From NCBI GenBank assembly GCA_024232965.1, contig JACKQF010000005.1, positions 372,001-436,000 on the forward strand: a stretch of DNA of 64,000 nt, in the 5' to 3' direction. The translations under genes and the position numbers were made by a program. Positions within the stretch are counted from its first letter, which is position 1, and every line of letters begins with the position of its first letter. Shown piece after piece: positions 30,281 to 39,973 of the stretch. The notes beneath the pieces are model-generated. The model had not been told where the DNA came from, searched no databases, and saw only the letters and a list, made by a program, of their open reading frames with translations. Source of the stretch: Verrucomicrobiaceae bacterium (GTDB lineage: Bacteria > Verrucomicrobiota > Verrucomicrobiia > Verrucomicrobiales > Verrucomicrobiaceae).

Positions 30281-31624
30281 ATGCTCTCGATCCAAGGCTC
30301 CACTCGAAGCGGCTTCTGCGATGGCCAGACACGTCGTGACTTCCTGAAAATAGGAGGTCTCGCGATGGGTGGGCTATCGTTGCCGGACCTGTTGAGGGTC
30401 GAAGCATCGCAGGGCTCCGCCACCAAGCACAAGGCCGTCATCATGGTCTTTCTCCCAGGCGGTCCTTCACATCAGGACATCTTTGACCTGAAGCCCGACG
30501 CACCCTCAGAGATCCGTGGCGAATTTAAGCCTATCTCGACCAACGTCGCTGGCATTCAGATCTGCGAGCAACTGCCGCGCCTCGCACAGATGGCGGACAA
30601 GTACACTCTGATCCGCTCCATGGCAGACTGCGAGCCGGGGCATGATGCCTTTCAGTGCCTGACGGGCCGTAGTGCGAAGCGCCAACCCCCTGGAGGCTGG
30701 CCATCCTTTGGTTCCATCGTCTCCAAGATCAAAGGTTCCGCGAATCCCGCCATGCCACCCTTTGTCGGCCTGTCGCCCAAGATGGGCCACATGGAATGGG
30801 CACGCAACGGTGACCCCGGATACCTCGGCGTATCCCATGCTCCGTTTCAGCCAAATCGCGGTGGCGGCACCGATGACATGTCGCTCAATGGCGTCTCCCT
30901 TGATCGCCTTCACGATCGCGCTGGCCTGCTGGAGGGATTCGATCAAATGCGTCGCGAGCTAGACGCCAGCGGTCTCATGTCCGGCATTGACTCGTTTAAC
31001 GAGCAAGCCATCGGCGTCCTCACCAGCCCGAAACTCCTCCACGCTCTCGATCTCAGCCGCGAAGACCCACGCATCGTCTCCCGCTACGGCAAAGGCGAAA
31101 ACAAAAACCGCGACGACGGCGGACCACGCCACACCGATCACTTCCTCGCCGCGCGTCGTCTCGTCGAAGCAGGTGCGCGCGTCGTCACGCTCGGCTTCAG
31201 TCGGTGGGACTATCATAGCGATAACTTCAAGCAACTCCGCGAAGATCTCCCCCTGTTGGACAGCGCCCTCAGCGCCTTGATCACCGATCTGCATGAACGC
31301 GGCATGGACAAAGACGTCGCCGTCGTCGTCTGGGGTGAATTTGGCCGCACCCCGATCATCAATGCAAAGGGCGGGCGTGACCACTGGCCGCGCGTCTCCT
31401 GTGCCATGCTGGCTGGCGGCAACATGCGCCACGGCCAAGTGATCGGCTCCACCGATAAAATCGCCGCCGAACCCGCAGACCGCCCCGTTGCCTTTGGCGA
31501 AGTCTTTGCGACCCTCTACAATCACCTCGGCATCGATGTGAACAAAGTCACGCTCAACGACCACAGCGGCCGCCCCCAATACCTCATCGAAGGCGGCCAC
31601 CAGCCTCTGCCAGAGCTGGTGTAA
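30281..31624 (+). CDS. DUF1501 family protein, Tat-exported (copy 3)
   Basis: A 447-residue protein with Tat signal TRRDFLKIGGLAMGG. Family marks are FLPGGPSHQDIFDLKPDAPSE (in part), LIRSMADCEPGHD, GFSRWDYHSDN, WGEFGRTP and GGRDHWPRV. The N-terminus and several internal blocks (LNGVSLDRLHDRAGLLEGFD, SRYGKGE) match copy 1 at 26746, so the two look like a duplication with the Uma2 gene and copy 2 between them. The next gene, 86 bases on, is the DUF1549/DUF1553 protein with which such genes usually co-occur. Confidence 0.82.
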   Translation: MLSIQGSTRSGFCDGQTRRDFLKIGGLAMGGLSLPDLLRVEASQGSATKHKAVIMVFLPGGPSHQDIFDLKPDAPSEIRGEFKPISTNVAGIQICEQLPRLAQMADKYTLIRSMADCEPGHDAFQCLTGRSAKRQPPGGWPSFGSIVSKIKGSANPAMPPFVGLSPKMGHMEWARNGDPGYLGVSHAPFQPNRGGGTDDMSLNGVSLDRLHDRAGLLEGFDQMRRELDASGLMSGIDSFNEQAIGVLTSPKLLHALDLSREDPRIVSRYGKGENKNRDDGGPRHTDHFLAARRLVEAGARVVTLGFSRWDYHSDNFKQLREDLPLLDSALSALITDLHERGMDKDVAVVVWGEFGRTPIINAKGGRDHWPRVSCAMLAGGNMRHGQVIGSTDKIAAEPADRPVAFGEVFATLYNHLGIDVNKVTLNDHSGRPQYLIEGGHQPLPELV

Positions 31625-31710
31625 AAAGTCGACCCAAACGCTGCGAGAAACTTGAAAGCCACTGGAAGCAGGGGCCTCGCAACTCCGTAGGTATCCAAAT
31701 CGCCCCAGCC

Positions 31711-33909
31711 ATGCGCACACTTCAACTCATCCTCCTCACCACGCTGCTGACCGTCATGCACGGCCTCGCAGCCGACGCGCCCCGTCCTCTTAATTTCGCG
31801 AACGACATCGTGCCCATCCTCACCAAGGGCAGTTGCAACTCGGGGGGATGTCACGGAAAGGCGAGCGGGCAAAATGGATTCAAACTCTCACTGCTCGGCT
31901 TTGAGCCGCAGGAAGACTACGAGCACATCGTCAAGGAGGCTCGCGGGCGTAGGGTCTTTCCAGCCGCGCCAGAGCAGAGTTTGCTCCTCACGAAGGGCAC
32001 CGCACAGGTTCCCCATGGCGGCGGTAAAAAATTGGACCCCAAGTCCGAGGAATACCAAGACCTGATCCGCTGGATCAACGAAGGCATGCCTTATGGCAGC
32101 GATAGCGATCCCAAGATGGTCAGCATCAGTGTCGAACCGCCCGTCATGACCCTGCCGCTCAAGGGCAGCCAGCAACTGAAGGTTACCGCGCATTACTCCG
32201 ATGGATCTACCCGCGACGTCACACGCCGCGCGCTCTACGAAGCCAATGAAAAAGCCATGGCCGAAACCAGCGAGACCGGGCACGTGCAGCTCTTTGATTT
32301 GCCCGGCGATGTCGCCGTAATGGTTCGTTACCAAGGAAAAGTCGCCACCTTTCGCGCCACCATCCCACTGGGCGCGCCCGTTGATAAACTGCCGCCGGTG
32401 CGCAACTACATCGACGATCTCGTCAATGCCAAGCTCAAGACCATCGGCATGCCACCGTCTGATCTGGCCGACGACTCGACCTTCCTGCGTCGTGTCACGC
32501 TGGACATCACCGGACGTCTGCCCACAGCGGCTGAATTGAAAGACTTCCTCGCTGTACAAGACCCGCAGAAGCGCTCCGCGAAAATTGATGCCCTTCTGGA
32601 CAGCCCCGAGTACGCCGAATTCTTTGCTAACAAGTGGAGCGCCCTCCTGCGTAACCAGCGCACGCAGCCGACCTATGCGCGCGGCAGCTATCTCTTCTGG
32701 CAATGGATTCGTGATAGCATCGCGGACAACAAACCCTACGACCACTTTGTGCGCGAAGTCGTCGCCGCCTCTGGCGATCTCGATCAGCATCCACCTGTCG
32801 CGTGGTATCGGCAGGTCAAAGACATGAAGCAACAGATGGAAGACGTCGCGCAGCTTTTCCTCGGCACCCGCATGCAGTGTGCCCAGTGCCATCATCACCC
32901 TTTCGAAAAATGGAGCCAACAGGACTACTACAGCTTCGCCGCGTTTTTCAGCACCGTCAGCCGCAAAGCATCAGGACAAAAGGATGAAGAACTCATCTTC
33001 CACAAACGCGGCACTGCCACCGCCACCAACATCCGCACCAAGGCCAACGTCGTTCCCGCCAGCCTCGGCGGAGAACCTTTGAAATTGAAGCCAGAGCAAG
33101 ATCCTCGCCTCCAACTGACCGAATGGATGTCGCGACAGGACAATCCCTTCTTTGCCCACACCCTGGTGAATCGCTACTGGAAGCACTTCTTCAATCGCGG
33201 CCTCGTCGAGCCCGAAGACGACATGCGCGAGACAAATCCGCCCGTGAATCCAGAACTGCTTAATGCCCTCGCCGCCGACTTTACAAAAAGCGGTTACGAC
33301 ATGAAGCACCTCATCCGCACCATCGTCAATTCATCCACCTATCAGCTCAGCGCCGTGCCCAATGCGTTCAATGCCCGGGATCGTCAGAACTTCAGCCGCT
33401 ACTATCCAAAACGCCTGAACGCAGAGGTGCTGTACGACGCTGTGAACCGTCTGCTCGATGTCGAAACAAACTTCGCAGGACAGGCCCCCGGCACACGCGC
33501 CGTCGCCCTGCCAGACAATAGCTACAATCAGAGTAACTACTTCCTCACCGTCTTTGGGCGACCCGACTCCTCCAGCGCCTGCGAATGCGAACGCACGCAA
33601 GAGGCCAGCCTGGCCCAGAGCCTGCACCTGCTCAATGCTGCAGACATCCAGACACAGCTAGCTCGCGGCAATGGCCGTGCCGACGTGCTGACCAAAGATC
33701 CTCGGCCCGATGATGACAAGATCACCGATCTTTACCACATTGCTCTGAGCCGAGATCCCAACGCAGCCGAAGTAAAATTTGCGACGGCGCACATTGATAA
33801 AAAGACCAACGGTAAAAAGGACCAGGAAGCCTTCACCGCAAAGAAGGAGGCTTTTGAGGATATCCTCTGGGCGCTACTCAATACCAAGGAATTCCTCTTC
33901 AACCATTGA
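31711..33909 (+). CDS. Exported PSCyt-like DUF1549/DUF1553 protein with an Ig-like domain
   Basis: A 732-residue protein with a signal peptide (MRTLQLILLTTLLTVMHGLA). A cytochrome-like region has Cys42-x4-Cys47-His48 (CNSGGCHG). An Ig-like (BIG2) domain follows (about residues 145-220, including VTAHYSDGSTRDVTRRALY), then DUF1549 (PSCyt2; about 230-430) with a second heme-type motif Cys390-x2-Cys393-His394 (CAQCHHHPFEKW), then DUF1553 (PSD1; WMSRQDNPFFAHTLVNRYW, in part, to the C-terminus). The domain set is characteristic of Planctomycetes and Verrucomicrobia. Function is unknown; c-type heme attachment and an exported redox role are inferred. The next gene begins 10 bases after its stop. 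Confidence 0.8.
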   Translation: MRTLQLILLTTLLTVMHGLAADAPRPLNFANDIVPILTKGSCNSGGCHGKASGQNGFKLSLLGFEPQEDYEHIVKEARGRRVFPAAPEQSLLLTKGTAQVPHGGGKKLDPKSEEYQDLIRWINEGMPYGSDSDPKMVSISVEPPVMTLPLKGSQQLKVTAHYSDGSTRDVTRRALYEANEKAMAETSETGHVQLFDLPGDVAVMVRYQGKVATFRATIPLGAPVDKLPPVRNYIDDLVNAKLKTIGMPPSDLADDSTFLRRVTLDITGRLPTAAELKDFLAVQDPQKRSAKIDALLDSPEYAEFFANKWSALLRNQRTQPTYARGSYLFWQWIRDSIADNKPYDHFVREVVAASGDLDQHPPVAWYRQVKDMKQQMEDVAQLFLGTRMQCAQCHHHPFEKWSQQDYYSFAAFFSTVSRKASGQKDEELIFHKRGTATATNIRTKANVVPASLGGEPLKLKPEQDPRLQLTEWMSRQDNPFFAHTLVNRYWKHFFNRGLVEPEDDMRETNPPVNPELLNALAADFTKSGYDMKHLIRTIVNSSTYQLSAVPNAFNARDRQNFSRYYPKRLNAEVLYDAVNRLLDVETNFAGQAPGTRAVALPDNSYNQSNYFLTVFGRPDSSSACECERTQEASLAQSLHLLNAADIQTQLARGNGRADVLTKDPRPDDDKITDLYHIALSRDPNAAEVKFATAHIDKKTNGKKDQEAFTAKKEAFEDILWALLNTKEFLFNH

Positions 33910-33919
33910 TCCAACATCA

Positions 33920-36112
33920 ATGAGCCTCCGCCACGTCTCGCTCGCCGTTACCGCGATCATCGCCACGGCCGCATCCGCCTTCGCACAGGCCACCTTCCCA
34001 TCGCCCACGCTCACCTCCATCTACCCGTTGGGCGGTAAGAGCGGAACCACGGTGGAGCTGAGCCTCAAAGGCACGGACCTGGAGGGGCCACGCACGCTCC
34101 TCTTCAGTCCCGCGCCCAGCAAGCCCATCGGCATCAAAACCGACGGCACTAAATTCACCCTGACGCTGCCGCCAGACATCGGCCCTGGCCTGTTCGATGT
34201 GCGCTTTGTTGGCCGGTTTGGCGTCTCGAACTCGCGCAGATTTCAGATCGGCACCTTGAACGTCGTCGAATCGACCGGCAAGAACTTGAAGGCCGCAGAT
34301 GCCCAACTCATCGAACCCGATTGCACCCTCAACGGCGTGCTCAAATCCAGCGCACCCCACTGGTTTAGTTTCAACGCCAAAAAAAGCGCCCGCCTGATCC
34401 TCACGTTTCAAGGAGAAGCCCTTGCCACCAAAACCACGCTCATCGGCGCCGTGTTGGACCCCCAAGGGCGCGAGCTCGCACGCTTCCGCGATGGCATGGC
34501 AGACTTCACCGCCCCAGAAGCTGGCACCTACCAACTGAACCTCCACGATCTCATGTTCGGCAGCGGCGATGACTACGGCTACAGCTTGAACATCACGTCC
34601 GGGCCCGTCGTGTTTTGCGCAACGCCAGACACAACCTACGGCTGGCACCTTGATGGCGGCAAGCTCACGCCAGATCTTGTCGTCAACGGTCATGGCCCTC
34701 TGGAAAGCAGCGCCAAAGTCAGCGCAGCACCGATCAACCTACCCGTGATCAAAGAAGCACCCCTGACCATCGGCGGTGCCGTCACAGGTTGGTTCCCGAA
34801 AGACGGTGCCCCTGCCCAATTCGATCTCCCCTTTAAGACTGGCGACCGATTCATTATAGAGGTCATCTCCCAGCAACTCGGCCTTGCCACCGCACCCTAT
34901 CTTTTGATCGAAAACGTCAAAAAAGACGACAAAGGCACCGAGACTCTGACCACCCAGGCCGAACTCACGGAGCCACCTACTGGCCAACCCGTGCCATCCA
35001 TTAAGGTGCCGTTTCTCGATCCGGTGTATGCCTATGAAGCCAAGGCAGACGGCCTTTTCCGCCTCTCCCTCAGCGACCCGCTGAACGCCGCCAACGAGCG
35101 CCGCCACCCCTATACGCTTCGAGTCCGAAAAGCAGACGAAGCAACGCTCGACGCCGCCATCGCCATCGAGCCCACCCTGCCCCCAGTCGCCAATGCGCGC
35201 ACCTTAGACCTCACCAGTGCCAACGTCTGGAGAGGCGGCATAGCAGCGCTGGAGGTCTGGGTGCCAAATCGTACCGCACTGAGCCCGCCCATCGAGCTCA
35301 CGCCCAGCATCGCCCCACCGCCCGGCATCACCTTTCTCAATGGCTACATCGGTAAAGGACAGAGCATCGGCTACATCGCCTTTCAAGCCGCAGCAGACGC
35401 ACCCGCAGGAGCCGTGACCCTGCCGCAGTTCCCACGCACCGCCACGTCAGGGTGGCCCGTGAAGGATACCAATCGGGAGCAAGTCTTTCGCCGCCTCTCC
35501 GGACCGCCCGCCATCGGCATCGTTGACCGACCCGCACCCGCGATGGTGCGCAGCCAGCAGGTCCAGCCATACGAAGTCATCGCTGGCAGCAAGGTGGATC
35601 TCGCTCTCGATGTCGTTCGCCACCCCGACTTCACAGACCTCCTGAAGCTTAAGGTCCTCGGCCTCATGGACAACACCAAGTCTCCCGAGGTCACGATCGC
35701 AGCCAAAGCGACCACCGGCAAACTCACGCTCGATACCAAAGCACTCAAACTCACTCCAGGCGAATACGGCTTCATTCTTCAAGGCCCCGCGAAGATGAAA
35801 ATCCGCCGCAACGAGGAAGCCGTCGCCGCAGCGGATGCCGCCGCCAAACAAGCATCCACCGCCCGCGATACCACAGCCAAAGAGCTCGCCACCGCTACCG
35901 CCGCCGCAAAGACCGCCCCACCTGCGGAGAAGGCAGCCAAGGACACTGCAGTCAAAGCCGCAACCGATAAACTCAAGCAAGCAGACAAAGCCAAGACCGA
36001 CACAGCCGCCGCCGCCAAGGCTCTCGCAGCAAAGGACGCCCCGAAAGACGTCACCTTCATCGTTTGGTCCAACCCGATCCGTCTCATCGTCAAAGAAGCG
36101 CCCAAAAAGTAG
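33920..36112 (+). CDS. Exported beta-sandwich (PPC-like) protein with C-terminal Ala/Lys coiled coil
   Basis: A 730-residue protein starting at ATG 33920, 10 bases after the previous stop, with signal peptide MSLRHVSLAVTAIIATAASAFA (cleavage near AFAQ). An IPT/TIG-like domain (TSIYPLGGKSGTTVELSLKG) is followed by a pre-peptidase C-terminal-like domain (PHWFSFNAKKSARLILTFQG to DYGYSLNI) and further beta-sandwich segments. Near the C-terminus, about residues 635-708, a low-complexity Ala/Lys/Thr helix is predicted, ending before VTFIVWSNPIRLIVKE, which looks like the last strands of the preceding sandwich. Such a helix suggests a coiled-coil contact, possibly with the next protein, which carries a similar insertion. 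No enzymatic motif is seen. Confidence 0.7.
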   Translation: MSLRHVSLAVTAIIATAASAFAQATFPSPTLTSIYPLGGKSGTTVELSLKGTDLEGPRTLLFSPAPSKPIGIKTDGTKFTLTLPPDIGPGLFDVRFVGRFGVSNSRRFQIGTLNVVESTGKNLKAADAQLIEPDCTLNGVLKSSAPHWFSFNAKKSARLILTFQGEALATKTTLIGAVLDPQGRELARFRDGMADFTAPEAGTYQLNLHDLMFGSGDDYGYSLNITSGPVVFCATPDTTYGWHLDGGKLTPDLVVNGHGPLESSAKVSAAPINLPVIKEAPLTIGGAVTGWFPKDGAPAQFDLPFKTGDRFIIEVISQQLGLATAPYLLIENVKKDDKGTETLTTQAELTEPPTGQPVPSIKVPFLDPVYAYEAKADGLFRLSLSDPLNAANERRHPYTLRVRKADEATLDAAIAIEPTLPPVANARTLDLTSANVWRGGIAALEVWVPNRTALSPPIELTPSIAPPPGITFLNGYIGKGQSIGYIAFQAAADAPAGAVTLPQFPRTATSGWPVKDTNREQVFRRLSGPPAIGIVDRPAPAMVRSQQVQPYEVIAGSKVDLALDVVRHPDFTDLLKLKVLGLMDNTKSPEVTIAAKATTGKLTLDTKALKLTPGEYGFILQGPAKMKIRRNEEAVAAADAAAKQASTARDTTAKELATATAAAKTAPPAEKAAKDTAVKAATDKLKQADKAKTDTAAAAKALAAKDAPKDVTFIVWSNPIRLIVKEAPKK

Positions 36113-36114
36113 CC

Positions 36115-38487
36115 ATGACCCGCACCATCGCCGCCCTCTCTTTGATTCTGCTGCGGTCCGCCATCGCAGCCCCGATCGACTTTGAAACACAAGTCTATCC
36201 CGTGCTCAAGGACAACTGCATCGCCTGTCACAACAAAACCACCACCAAGGCCGGGCTCAACATGGAGACACCGGAGCTCATGATGAAAGGTGGGGAGACC
36301 GACAAAGGCATCCTCCCCGGCAAAGGCGCGGAGAGCATCATCTATCAAGCCGCCGCCCACACATGGGATTCCGACATGCCTCCCAAGAGCAATAAAGTCG
36401 GGGCAAAGAACCTCACGCCGGAAGAGCTCGCGCTCCTCAAACAATGGATCGACGAAGGGGCCAAGCACTCCGCCAAACAAGAACGCCTCTTCGCTTGGCA
36501 ACCCTTGCCCGCAGCGCTAAAGGCCATCTACGCAGTCGCACTCACACCGGACGGCCACTTCGCCGCCGCAGCACGCGCCAATCAAATCTCGATCTATCAT
36601 CTCCCCGCCCGCGCACTCGCCACCCGACTTACCGATGATGCATTGATCAAATCGGGCCTCTACAAACAGCCCGGCATCGCCCATCGCGATGTTGTCGAAT
36701 GCATCGCCTTCAGCCCCGATGGCACGCGACTCGCCACCGGCAGTTATCGGGAGGTCAAACTCTGGAAACGACCCACCGCTGCACTCAAACCCGCACCCGC
36801 AATCCCAGCGACCCCGCCAGGCAAGTTCTCCATTCAACTTGCCCCACCCAACGTCGCCAATCTCATCAACACCGCCGATGGCAAGACGCTACGAGCCATC
36901 AATCACGTCGGCATCACCGCAGCATGCATCAGCCGAGATGACCAACGCATCGCCACCACCGGCACCGATCATCGCATCAAAATTTGGGAACTCGCCACCG
37001 GCAAACTGATCCTGGAGATCAAAGGAGATCTCGCCTCCGAATCCACCGTCATGGATCGCAACCGCACAGCCGCCGCCGCTGCGCTCGAAGTCGCCTGGCA
37101 AAAGGAGGCCATCACCCGCGCTCAGAAAGACGTCACTGATCTCGAAGCTCGGCTCAAGAAAGCCAACGAATTGGCGGAGCTCGCCAAAAAAGCCCTGGAA
37201 GACAAACGCAAGGACGCCAAGACCAAAGCCGACGCCAAAACAGCCGCAGACAAAGCCGCCAAAGATGCCGCCGATTTGCTAGCCAAAGTTCCCGCCGACA
37301 AACCGGACGAAGCCCTCAAAAAGAAAGCCACAGAGGCCCAGGAGAAAGCCGAGAAAGCAGCGAGCGATGCCATGCTTGCCAGCGAGGCGCTCACCCGCGC
37401 AGAGGCAGCCATCACCGACACCGCCAACGAGATCCGCCTCGTCAACCAAGCGGCTACCAATGCCAAAAAGACCGTGGCGGACGCCCAAGCAGCGCAGACC
37501 ACCGCAACCAAATCCCTGGAGACCGCCAACGCAGCCAAGACCGCTGCCACTGCTGCGCAAGCCAACGCCTTGCCAGCACTGATCGCGCTTACCTTTTCCC
37601 CAACCGCACAACAAATTGCGGGCATCACGGCCGACGGCGTCGTGCACGTTTACAGCACCCTTTCTGCAAGCCCCATTAGCACCACACCCACCGCCCCCCT
37701 TGCAGGAAAAGTCACCAGCATCACATGGCCGACCGCAGCTGGCTGGACCGTCACCGGCGAAAAAGGCACCTTCCTCTGCGCCGACCTCACGCACGCAGCG
37801 TGGTCGCTGGAGCGCACGCTCGGCAGCGGCGATGGCAAATCACCCATCACTGACCGCGCTAATAGCCTCGCCTTCAGCGCTGATGGCAAAACCCTCGCCA
37901 TCGGCAGTGGCGAGCCCTCACGCAGCGGCGATGTCACTTTGTGGGAGGTTTCCACCGGCGAGCTCACCCAAGAGTTACCAGAGATCCACATCGACAGCGT
38001 CCTAAGCATCGACTTCTCACCGGATGGCAAACTACTCGCCACCGGCGGTGCCGATAAGGCCGTGCGCGTCATCGATCTCGCCACAGGCAAAGTCATCAAA
38101 ACCTTCGAAGGGCATACGCACCACGTGCTCGGCATCGCATGGCGCTCCGATGGCCGCATCCTCAGCAGCGCAGGAGCAGACAACGCCGTCAAAGTGTGGG
38201 ACTGGACCATCGGCGACCGTCGCAAAAACGTCGATGGCTGGGACAAAGAAGTCACCGCCATCCGCTACCTGGGCGCCAGCGACACCGCCGCCACCAGTGC
38301 CGGCGATTCCAAGATCCGCCTCATCAACAGCGATGGCGGCGAAATCAAACAACTCCCCGGCAGCAAAGACTTCATGAACGCCCTGAGCAGCAGTCGCGAT
38401 GGAGATCTCATCGCCGCCGGAGGCCAAGACGGAGTTCTCCGCCTCTGGCAGGTCTCCACCGGCAAAGAAGTCGGAACGTTCGAGTGA
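36115..38487 (+). CDS. Exported cytochrome c-like/WD40 protein with internal coiled-coil insertion
   Basis: A 790-residue protein starting 2 bases after the previous stop. A signal peptide (MTRTIAALSLILLRSAIAA) precedes a planctomycete-type cytochrome c domain with Cys35-x2-Cys38-His39 (CIACH) and a distal Met candidate in DSDMPPKSNK. WD40-like blades follow (VECIAFSPDGTRLATGSYREVKLW; ACISRDDQRIATTGTDHRIKIW, each in part). From about residue 310 to 490 an Ala/Lys/Glu-rich helical segment interrupts the propeller, after which blades resume (SVLSIDFSPDGKLLATGG, HHVLGIAWRSDGRILSSAG). This is probably an exported heme protein with a propeller scaffold; partner and substrate unknown. Confidence 0.75.
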   Translation: MTRTIAALSLILLRSAIAAPIDFETQVYPVLKDNCIACHNKTTTKAGLNMETPELMMKGGETDKGILPGKGAESIIYQAAAHTWDSDMPPKSNKVGAKNLTPEELALLKQWIDEGAKHSAKQERLFAWQPLPAALKAIYAVALTPDGHFAAAARANQISIYHLPARALATRLTDDALIKSGLYKQPGIAHRDVVECIAFSPDGTRLATGSYREVKLWKRPTAALKPAPAIPATPPGKFSIQLAPPNVANLINTADGKTLRAINHVGITAACISRDDQRIATTGTDHRIKIWELATGKLILEIKGDLASESTVMDRNRTAAAAALEVAWQKEAITRAQKDVTDLEARLKKANELAELAKKALEDKRKDAKTKADAKTAADKAAKDAADLLAKVPADKPDEALKKKATEAQEKAEKAASDAMLASEALTRAEAAITDTANEIRLVNQAATNAKKTVADAQAAQTTATKSLETANAAKTAATAAQANALPALIALTFSPTAQQIAGITADGVVHVYSTLSASPISTTPTAPLAGKVTSITWPTAAGWTVTGEKGTFLCADLTHAAWSLERTLGSGDGKSPITDRANSLAFSADGKTLAIGSGEPSRSGDVTLWEVSTGELTQELPEIHIDSVLSIDFSPDGKLLATGGADKAVRVIDLATGKVIKTFEGHTHHVLGIAWRSDGRILSSAGADNAVKVWDWTIGDRRKNVDGWDKEVTAIRYLGASDTAATSAGDSKIRLINSDGGEIKQLPGSKDFMNALSSSRDGDLIAAGGQDGVLRLWQVSTGKEVGTFE

Positions 38488-38545
38488 ACGAAGCTTTCGC
38501 AACCGCGCTGTCCCAATCACCGTTTACTGACAATCTTTCACAACG

Positions 38546-39967
38546 ATGACCGCCACCCACATCCCTTGCTGCGGACCCCGGACGCGACGGAGCTTCCTGG
38601 AGATGGGTGCGATCAGCCTGCTCGGCATCAATCTCAGCGATGTGCTGCGCGCTGAAACGGCAGCCAAAAACGCTGGCCGGAAGTTGAAGGAAAAGTCAGT
38701 CATCTTTGTCTGGCTGCCCGGCGGCATGTCGCACTTAGAGAGCTACGACATGAAACCAGACGCACCCGTGGAGTATCGCGGCGTCTTTAATCCCATCCGC
38801 ACCAAGGTTCCCGGCACCCAGATCTGCGAACTCTTCCCACAGCAGGCAAAACTCACGGACAAGTTCAACATCATCCGCTCCATCAGCCACGAGTTTTCTG
38901 ATCATGGCGGAGGCCACAAGCGCTTCATGACGGGCCGCATTCCAGCATTGCCCACCGGATTTGTGAATGATGCGCCCTCCGTGCAATCAATCGTCAGCCG
39001 CAAGCTGCAACATGCAGACAACCCCATGCCCGCCTGCGTCGCAGGCGTGGATCGCAATCGCAGCGGCATTGATGTCTTTTCACTAGGCGCGGCTTATCTG
39101 GGGCCATCGGCGACACCCTTCCTCGTCGTTGGCGATCCCAGCGCCAAGGATTTCAAGGTCGAAAACATCGGTCTCACTCCTGACATGGAGACTCGGCTCG
39201 ATGACCGCCGTCATCTCCTTGAAGGCATCGATAATCTCCAGCGCGATATGGACCGCAGCGGTCTCATGGACGCCATGGACACCTTCAGCCAGCGCGCGAT
39301 GGGCATGCTCACCGCCACGCAAGTGCGCGACGCTTTTGACCTCTCCAAGGAACCCACTAAACTCCGCGAGCGCTACGGGTGGTCCGCCTATGGGCAGCGC
39401 GGCATTCTGGCGCGCCGTTTGGTAGAGGCCGGGTGTCGCTTCGTCACCATGGTTTGGGAGAATCCCTTCCCCGGCAAGACCATCCCAAAAAACTGCACCT
39501 ACAACTGGGATAGCCACGCTGTGAACTGCGACATGTTCGCCGACAGTCGCTGGCGCATGCCCATATATGATCAAGCCGTTTCCGCCTTGATCGAGGACAT
39601 CTATTCTCGCGGCCTGGAAAAAGATGTGCTCGTCGTCGTCACGGGCGAATTCGGACGCACACCCAAAATCAATACTCAGATCGGCACACAAACTGGCGTC
39701 GCCCAACCCGGCCGCGATCACTGGCCCAACGCCATGTCCAACATCGTCTTCGGCGGAGGCATGGCCACTGGTCAAATCATTGGAGCCACCAATCCCCGTG
39801 GCGAGTTCCCCATCGAGCGCCCCCTTAGTCCCAATGACCTCTGGGCCACGATCTATCAACACCTCGGCATCAATTACAACGACAGCTTCGACGACTTCCA
39901 GGGCCGCCCCATGCCCATCCTACCCTTCGGCGATCCTATCGCCGAACTGATGCCCGTCGGCGCATAG
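38546..39967 (+). CDS. DUF1501 family protein (copy 4)
   Basis: A 473-residue protein 58 bases after the WD40 gene. It has a Tat-like signal (TRRSFLEMGAISLLGINL) and the DUF1501 marks WLPGGMSHLESYDMKPDAP, IIRSISHEFSDHGGGH, ARRLVEAGCRFVTMVW, VVTGEFGRTPKIN and GRDHWPNAMSN. It has an internal segment (NPFPGKTIPKNCTYNWDSH) absent from copies 1 and 3, so it is a distinct subfamily. It closes the co-oriented run 30281-39967, suggesting that it works with the cytochrome-like proteins upstream. Confidence 0.82.
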   Translation: MTATHIPCCGPRTRRSFLEMGAISLLGINLSDVLRAETAAKNAGRKLKEKSVIFVWLPGGMSHLESYDMKPDAPVEYRGVFNPIRTKVPGTQICELFPQQAKLTDKFNIIRSISHEFSDHGGGHKRFMTGRIPALPTGFVNDAPSVQSIVSRKLQHADNPMPACVAGVDRNRSGIDVFSLGAAYLGPSATPFLVVGDPSAKDFKVENIGLTPDMETRLDDRRHLLEGIDNLQRDMDRSGLMDAMDTFSQRAMGMLTATQVRDAFDLSKEPTKLRERYGWSAYGQRGILARRLVEAGCRFVTMVWENPFPGKTIPKNCTYNWDSHAVNCDMFADSRWRMPIYDQAVSALIEDIYSRGLEKDVLVVVTGEFGRTPKINTQIGTQTGVAQPGRDHWPNAMSNIVFGGGMATGQIIGATNPRGEFPIERPLSPNDLWATIYQHLGINYNDSFDDFQGRPMPILPFGDPIAELMPVGA

Positions 39968-39973
39968 GGAGTC

